Of a stretch of 64,000 nt of DNA, positions 59,701 to 64,000 are shown one piece after another. Source of the DNA: Solen grandis (Eukaryota; Mollusca; Bivalvia; Adapedonta; Solenidae); contig CM037782.1 of NCBI GenBank assembly GCA_021229015.1, positions 64,976,108 to 65,040,107 of the forward strand, read 5' to 3'. Every line of letters starts with the position of its first letter. Position 1 is the stretch's first letter. The notes under the pieces were generated by a model, which saw only the letters and a program-made list of their open reading frames with translations, was not told where the DNA came from and did not search any database. The translations under genes were made by a program, and so were the position numbers.

Positions 59701-61891
59701 ACTTGTTTTACATAGAGTTATATAGGAAAAACTTTAAAAATCTTCTTTTATGAATCCATTAGGCCTAGAGCTTAGATATTTGGTATGTAGCATCATCTTA
59801 TGGTTCATTACCAAGATTGTACAAATCATAGCCCTACGGTGATAAATGACCCCACACCAGGGGTCACTTGTTTTACATAGAGTTATATAGGAAAATCTTT
59901 AAAAATCTTCTTCTATGAATCCATTAGGCCTAGAGCTTAGATATTTGGTATGTAGCATCATCTTATGGGCCATTACCAAGATTGTACAAATCATAGCCCT
60001 ACGGTGATAAATGCCCCCGCACCAGGGGTCACTTGTTTTACATAGAGTTATATAGGAAAATCTTTAAAAATCTTCTTCTATGAATCCATTAGGCCTAGAG
60101 CTAAGATTTTTGGTATGTGGTAGCATCTAATGGTTCATTACAAAGATTTTCAAAGTCTTTGCCCTACGGTGATAAATGAACCTGCACCCAAGACTTCTCT
60201 GAAACCATAAGGCCCATTGCTTAGATATTTGGTGTGTAGTATTGTCAGGGGTAAAATGTTTTAGATTAAGTTATATCAGAATCCTTGTCTCTTTAAAAAC
60301 CTTGACATCAGTTGAAGCAATGTTACTCAGGTGAGCGATTCAGGGCCATCATGGCCCTCTTGTTTTAAATAAAACAATACATATATACATGAACAGGGGT
60401 ACATTAAAAGCACAAACAAAGAACCTAAACAATTACAATACATGTACAGTACTGAACAAATTCTAATTAACACATTTAACTTCATTTACGTAATTAAATT
60501 CCGCCAGCGAAACCGTTGAGACCAAATGATGTCCATCATTAAAGGATTTAACCTTTTATTATCGTCGTTTCTAATTATCGCACCTCGTTTTCACTTTCCT
60601 ATTGATTACAGTAAACCCTTACAATAAAACATACCGTCCAAAACAGAATTGTGTTAACATGTTTGAAATTTGCCCTTTGTTACGGCACGTGCGAGGTTAT
60701 TCTGCTGACACCTTAGTGTAGCTTGTATACACAAATTACTGACAGTACACAATGTGCCATTTTATACCAGTTTGACACGCTGGACACTCGATTAGTCTAT
60801 ACGTGTGAACGTGTGAACAACTTTCAGCAGTTCGGTTTTGTGGGGTAATTTTATGTAGTTTAAGTGCATTTTGGGACAGGATAATCGTTCGGATTTCGGA
60901 ATTCCGAGGTTCCAGTATTCTGGGACTTTAAAAACATGAAAATAAGAAGGAAAAAAAATCGGGACCAGCATGATCGTTCGGTATTCCGGGAATTCTGGTA
61001 TTCTGGGGGTCCGGTTATCCGAGGTTTCACTGTTTATATTGTTTGCTGTTAGAAATGAAATAAGTAATATATAGGCCTTAGTGCAGATGTCACAGAACAT
61101 TGCTCTAGATAGTCTTCATGTGTAACTTAATTTTCCATGCTCTCTTAAAATGGAGTTAACATCGCCGACTTTGATTGAGGGGTTGGCATATTGACTGAAT
61201 ATTTTTTTAATTACTCTTAAAACACTTAAATGAGATTGGGAAAGATGACTTGATCAAGAAAATACCGTATCGTAGTCAATAATTTAGTTTGACTAGATCG
61301 TAAATCAGAGCTGTAACAACTTAACTAACGACTGTCTTTTGATTCTACCAGCAATTAAATAATAATATCTGAGGATATCTTTCATTAACTATTATATATA
61401 GTGATTTTATGCCCCTTTCCACCCCTCCCTTTCGTGCCAAATTGTTATACCTGAATTTCACAGATTGAAGTCAGGCCATATAGAAATTATTAGCTTTTTC
61501 TTGTCCTGTTGTCGTGTCCCTTTGTGTCACTTCTTGTTTTACAAAAGGTTGATTATTTTGTATAAAAAACTTTGAGAAACAAAATTGTAACTGTGCACAT
61601 ATTTACAGCATAAGTTCCATTGCCAATGATGTCCTATGTATCTCTTTAAAGTTTTTTTTAAGAGTTACACCCCATTTCTAAGCAGAAAATTAGTGTATCT
61701 TACTATTTTTTTATTGTTCAGTTATTGATAGCTCTAGTTTAATTAGGTTTTGTTTGGTTATTTCCAGGTATGAGATATTCCATAAGGATCAGAATAGCAT
61801 TGTGAAGCAGTACCCTGACATGGTGAAAAGTGAGCTGAAAAATTTCGATGAGGCACTCTGTCGACTCTTCCAGGTGGATAGAAAGAACCCA
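50466..61891 (+). CDS. CCDC180: CCDC180-like coiled-coil protein (DUF4455), interior exons
   Basis: Ten exons join with matching phases: 50466-50599, 51570-51665, 52596-52760, 53015-53134, 53607-53686, 54095-54183, 55523-55645, 56625-56798, 57456-57571, 61768-61891. The predicted chain (roughly 390 residues) is charged and helical and contains features I associate with the CCDC180 DUF4455 region: FTLEGLNDLWVEVE, KIAHVLAPDLFRFMDKE, LINQTVLSNRRAYGDLYVRL, REFMHQDKIVAPPGASKV and SVYHWNKGVQDVSQEI. CCDC180 proteins are long coiled-coil proteins of ciliated and flagellated cells. Both ends are absent: upstream exons fall in or beyond the gap, and the last exon ends in phase 0 at a GTAAGT donor. Exon 1 needs one restored base near 50530 and exon 3 has a net one-base gain near 52690; all others are open. 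The family call is from memory and rests on several separate motifs. Confidence 0.78.
51211..51450 (+). repeat. Family B SINE
   Basis: Head GCCTGGATAGCACAGTGGTA and CTGGGTTCAATTCCTGG, body GTGGTCGCCCGTCCAG and CTCCAGTTTCCTGTCAC, tail GAGAACTTGTTTCATAATCA ATGTAAAATAAATAAAG. A second copy is at 63498. Confidence 0.8.
53700..53870. repeat. (GAT)n imperfect microsatellite
   Basis: GAT repeats with interruptions, starting about 15 bases after the splice donor at 53686. Confidence 0.92.
54460..54680 (+). repeat. Possible tRNA-headed repeat
   Basis: GTGGTGGCTCAGTGGTAATGC resembles an A box; the rest (ACCGGGCATGTTAAAGAACC, CTAGAGGTGCTAAGGG) has no second copy that I could find in the window. Confidence 0.35.
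55185..55400. repeat. Dispersed repeat shared with 56925-57205
   Basis: Shares CAGATCAGACAGC-type sequence, TCATCAGGGTCTCCTCT, CTCATACAATATTTTAGCT and GAATATTCATGAAGTAAA with the downstream copy. Confidence 0.65.
55904..56034. repeat. Foldback MITE with TTTGTTTTGAGTGGATATGG arms
   Basis: The left arm ATTTGTTTGTTTTGAGTGGA TATGGGTTATATCTCA is matched by TGAGATATAACCCATATCCA CTCAAAACAAACAAAT on the right, with an AT-rich centre. Related fragments are at 11306 and 38400-38470. Confidence 0.9.
56925..57205. repeat. Dispersed repeat with local triplication
   Basis: Same family as 55185-55400; its end, AAATTGATATTCTTCAGGTC through GAATATTCATGAAGT, is repeated three times with a period near 53 bases. 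Confidence 0.7.
58331..61032. repeat. Non-autonomous pogo/Tigger-like DNA transposon
   Basis: The left end CAGTGGAACCTCGGAATACT and the right end (reverse complement) CAGTGAAACCTCGGATAACC are inverted repeats of the CAGTG-AACCTCG type seen in pogo-like elements. Subterminal GTTCGGTTTTGTGGGG occurs at 58400 and 60830. No transposase frame remains; a second repeat fills the interior. A clean TA target duplication is not visible on the right. Confidence 0.7.
58651..60365. repeat. Nested element with eight 165-base tandem units
   Basis: It opens with GCTCACCTGAGCACAACGTG and closes near CTCAGGTGAGCGATTCAGGG CCATCATGGCCCTC. The anchor TCTTCTTCTATGAATCC recurs at 59091, 59246, 59411, 59576, 59741, 59906 and 60071, after a first diverged copy at 58926: period 165, except one 155-base unit with scattered one-base losses. 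The layout recalls bivalve pearl-type (Helentron-like) elements with internal arrays of about 160 bases, but I cannot confirm kinship. Confidence 0.75.
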
Positions 61892-62907
61892 GTAAGTCCA
61901 CTTGAATAATCTCCCTTGATTTAAGTTTTATCTCCATACAGCAGTTACTTCCCTTATGATACAATAATCTCTACCGCCCAGCAAAACTCTTTGTGATGTT
62001 TGAAAATATAAGTTTGTGCTTAAATAATGAACCAAGTTTTTTGTGAAAATTATATGTTTTTTCCCTCCTTGGTGGTAGAGTTCTTTTCTACCTTGTAAGT
62101 GGAGACTGCAGGGGAAATTGACGTTATAGTTAATTTGGATTATCCCCCTTTGTAAATGTGTTATACCTGCATTATCTCCCTTTAGGTTTTAGTATCCCAA
62201 TAGCCATCAATTCCATCAAATGAATGCATATAACATCACAATATAAGCTAACAATGGAAATTAAAGGGGCAAATCAACAAGTTATATAGGCACATAAATT
62301 ATTTTGATTACCCCCCTTTATTTTGTTTTCATGAGTTATCTCCCCTGAAACAAAAAAATTGTGACTTTCTCCATTTTCTTACAGTGAAGTTTAGATTTCT
62401 TTACATAATTTGAAATAGATCATAGACGGCATCTTTCTGACATTGAATTCAGTTTTTTTTTACAGAAATTATATATTTTTTTTAGGCTTTAATGTTTACT
62501 TAAATATGATTATCTCTCCTGAATTTAAAAAACTTAAAAAAACTCTCGGTGAAACATTTTTGTTTTGAATGTCTTCAAAGTTTCATAAAAAAATTACCAT
62601 CCAGTGGCAAGATATATGGAATATATGGTTATGAGGTACTAATACTTTAAGCAATGTGTTTTACTTGCATTATTATCCTTGGTTAATTTGCTATTCTGTA
62701 ATAATCTTTCTTGGTGCTATTCTTGAAATATGTTTGCATTGTCTCCCTTTTCCTTTAATTGGGTTATATCATTCTGCAGATACAAAAGATGTATGTCTCT
62801 AGAAAGAGAGAGATTTTATTTAAAGGTTTACAAATTTTACTCCTGATTCCCTTAAGATTCAGCTTTATCTGGCAAGAAAATTGATATCTTTGACACCAAA
62901 ATATGTT
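61892..62907. other. Intron of CCDC180-like gene, AT-rich
   Basis: No exon recognised after 61891. The sequence is T- and A-rich with scattered TATCTCCCTT motifs. Confidence 0.4.
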
Positions 62908-62911
62908 TTAA

Positions 62912-63145
62912 CCCTTTCCCTCATAGAGGACACCATGAAAAGACCTATGTGAACAGCATAAAACCAGATCAGCCTGCGAGTAACTCGCAGGCTGATCAGG
63001 TTTTATGCTGTTCGCTGCTCCTCAGTGGTCTGGAAATGAAGATTTTGTAATTAAATTTGGCAAGGTTTAACTGTGGTTTTCTGCAGATCAGGCTTTATGT
63101 GGTACCTATTGAGTACGTCAAAATGAGTCTATATGAGGGAAAGGG
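62912..63145. repeat. piggyBac-type MITE with TTAA duplications and a long central palindrome
   Basis: TTAA at 62908-62911 and 63146-63149 flank ends CCCTTTCCCTCATAGA and TATATGAGGGAAAGGG. TTAA target duplication and CCC-starting ends are piggyBac hallmarks. Inside, GAACAGCATAAAACCAGATC and its near-complement meet at GCGAGTAACTCGC, a palindrome of about 62 bases (62953-63014). Confidence 0.85.
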
Positions 63146-63497
63146 TTAAATTCACAAATTTAGCATCTTTCACAGTTGCTATATTTAGAAGAAATTATAA
63201 CCAAGGTTACTAAATTCATCACATTTTAGTTGTGTGTTATCACATATTAATGCATTTTGAAATAGTTTTGTAATAAAATCTCTATATAAATTTTGACCTA
63301 CATTATGGATTTTCATATAAATCTGTAGTAAGCAGCCAGTCAGGAGAAAAAGAGGTGGTCACTTAGCTCAGGTGATTGCTATGTAGAGGTCAAATTTTTT
63401 AATGAAAATGCTTAAAGCTGCTTAAACCAGATTAACTGCTTAGTACAGATGGTCCCTGATTCAGGTTAATATACAGTTAACCCGTGGTTAAAACCTG

Positions 63498-63740
63498 CTG
63501 GTGCCTGGATAGCATAATAATAATGCACTTCACACATTGTTTCTTACCAATGTGCCTGGGTTCAATGTCTGGTCATGAGAGTATATATTTGTCGCCTGAC
63601 AAGTGAGTTTTCGCCAGGTTATTCCAGTTTTTCATCCACAAAAGTGACCTTAATTACCTCCACCAGAGCCATCAGAAGTGATTTGTACACGTTGTTAGAA
63701 CTTGTTTTGCAATCAGTGTAAAATAATTAAACATTCCTGT
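63498..63740 (+). repeat. Family B SINE, second copy
   Basis: GTGCCTGGATAGCATAATAA, GCCTGGGTTCAATGTCTGGT, then GTTAGAACTTGTTTTGCAAT and GTGTAAAATAATTAA as tail. Confidence 0.75.
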
Positions 63741-64000
63741 TGTAATGGTGACCTGTTTAAAGCAGCCAATTTTGTAGTTCCAGGAAAAGACATTTTCATA
63801 CATGTTAAGCCTCCATTTAATGACCACCTGCTCCTAGCAGTCACTTGTTCTTGTTCCCTTGACTGGCCTCTTAACACAGGTTTGTCTCTTTATAAAGAGT
63901 AAATATATACTATTAAGTCATTAATTTTCATTAGCATTGAATTTGGTGGAATCTGTCATGAAGTCAATTCCCTCGGTACATATTATTATATTTGTGGATT

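Noticed and set aside
1..64000. CRISPR arrays or bacterial operons
   Set aside because: Direct repeats are head-to-tail satellites without unique spacers, and the genes have spliceosomal introns.

Overview
The window is AT-rich animal DNA, most likely from a mollusc and probably a bivalve. Long introns carry tRNA-headed SINEs, foldback MITEs and arrays of 47 to 300 bp units. The clearly recognisable genes are an astacin metalloprotease with sushi (CCP) domains, the ciliary coiled-coil protein CCDC180, and a DUF6589 protein paired with a RecQ-like helicase. Two runs of exactly 100 N (8976-9075 and 50252-50351) are scaffold placeholders, so the window is really three contigs whose spacing is unknown.

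Contig 1 (1-8975) opens with the most unusual feature: four small intronless genes. One on the minus strand encodes a NOT4-type RING protein. Three follow on the plus strand: a Q/P-rich coiled-coil protein, a 98-residue helical protein, and a broken gene with a SUMO-interaction-like tail. Each ends in a perfect 6-bp-stem, 4-nt-loop hairpin of the replication-dependent histone mRNA type, followed by a purine-rich element. Three of them share a promoter block with a TATA box and a GTAGGTCAATCC motif. None is a histone. A palindromic tandem repeat closes the cluster. The rest of the contig holds a 1.1 kb minisatellite and no gene I recognise.

Contig 2 (9076-50251) has four genes. A secreted two-sushi protein runs leftward (15920 to 9372) and is cut by the gap. 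A signal-peptide-like exon starts 360 bp away on the other strand (16281). Next is an interleaved antisense pair: the nine-exon DUF6589 gene (17548-26885, +) and the two-exon RecQ-like helicase (29710-23628, -). The last helicase exon sits in a DUF6589 intron, three DUF6589 exons sit in the helicase intron, and two opposed splice acceptors share one 29-bp segment. From 30737 to 49673 (+) runs an astacin-EGF-sushi gene of at least 15 exons.

Contig 3 (50352-64000) holds the interior of CCDC180 (DUF4455 region, ten exons, +), open at both ends. Its introns contain a pogo-like transposon with a nested 165-bp array, a piggyBac-type MITE with TTAA duplications, and other repeats.

Conserved exons are repeatedly broken by one-base indels, and some tandem-repeat units show clustered one-base losses. 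This looks more like uncorrected long-read consensus than gene death. Exon boundaries were placed by hand from reading frame, splice sites and domain continuity.
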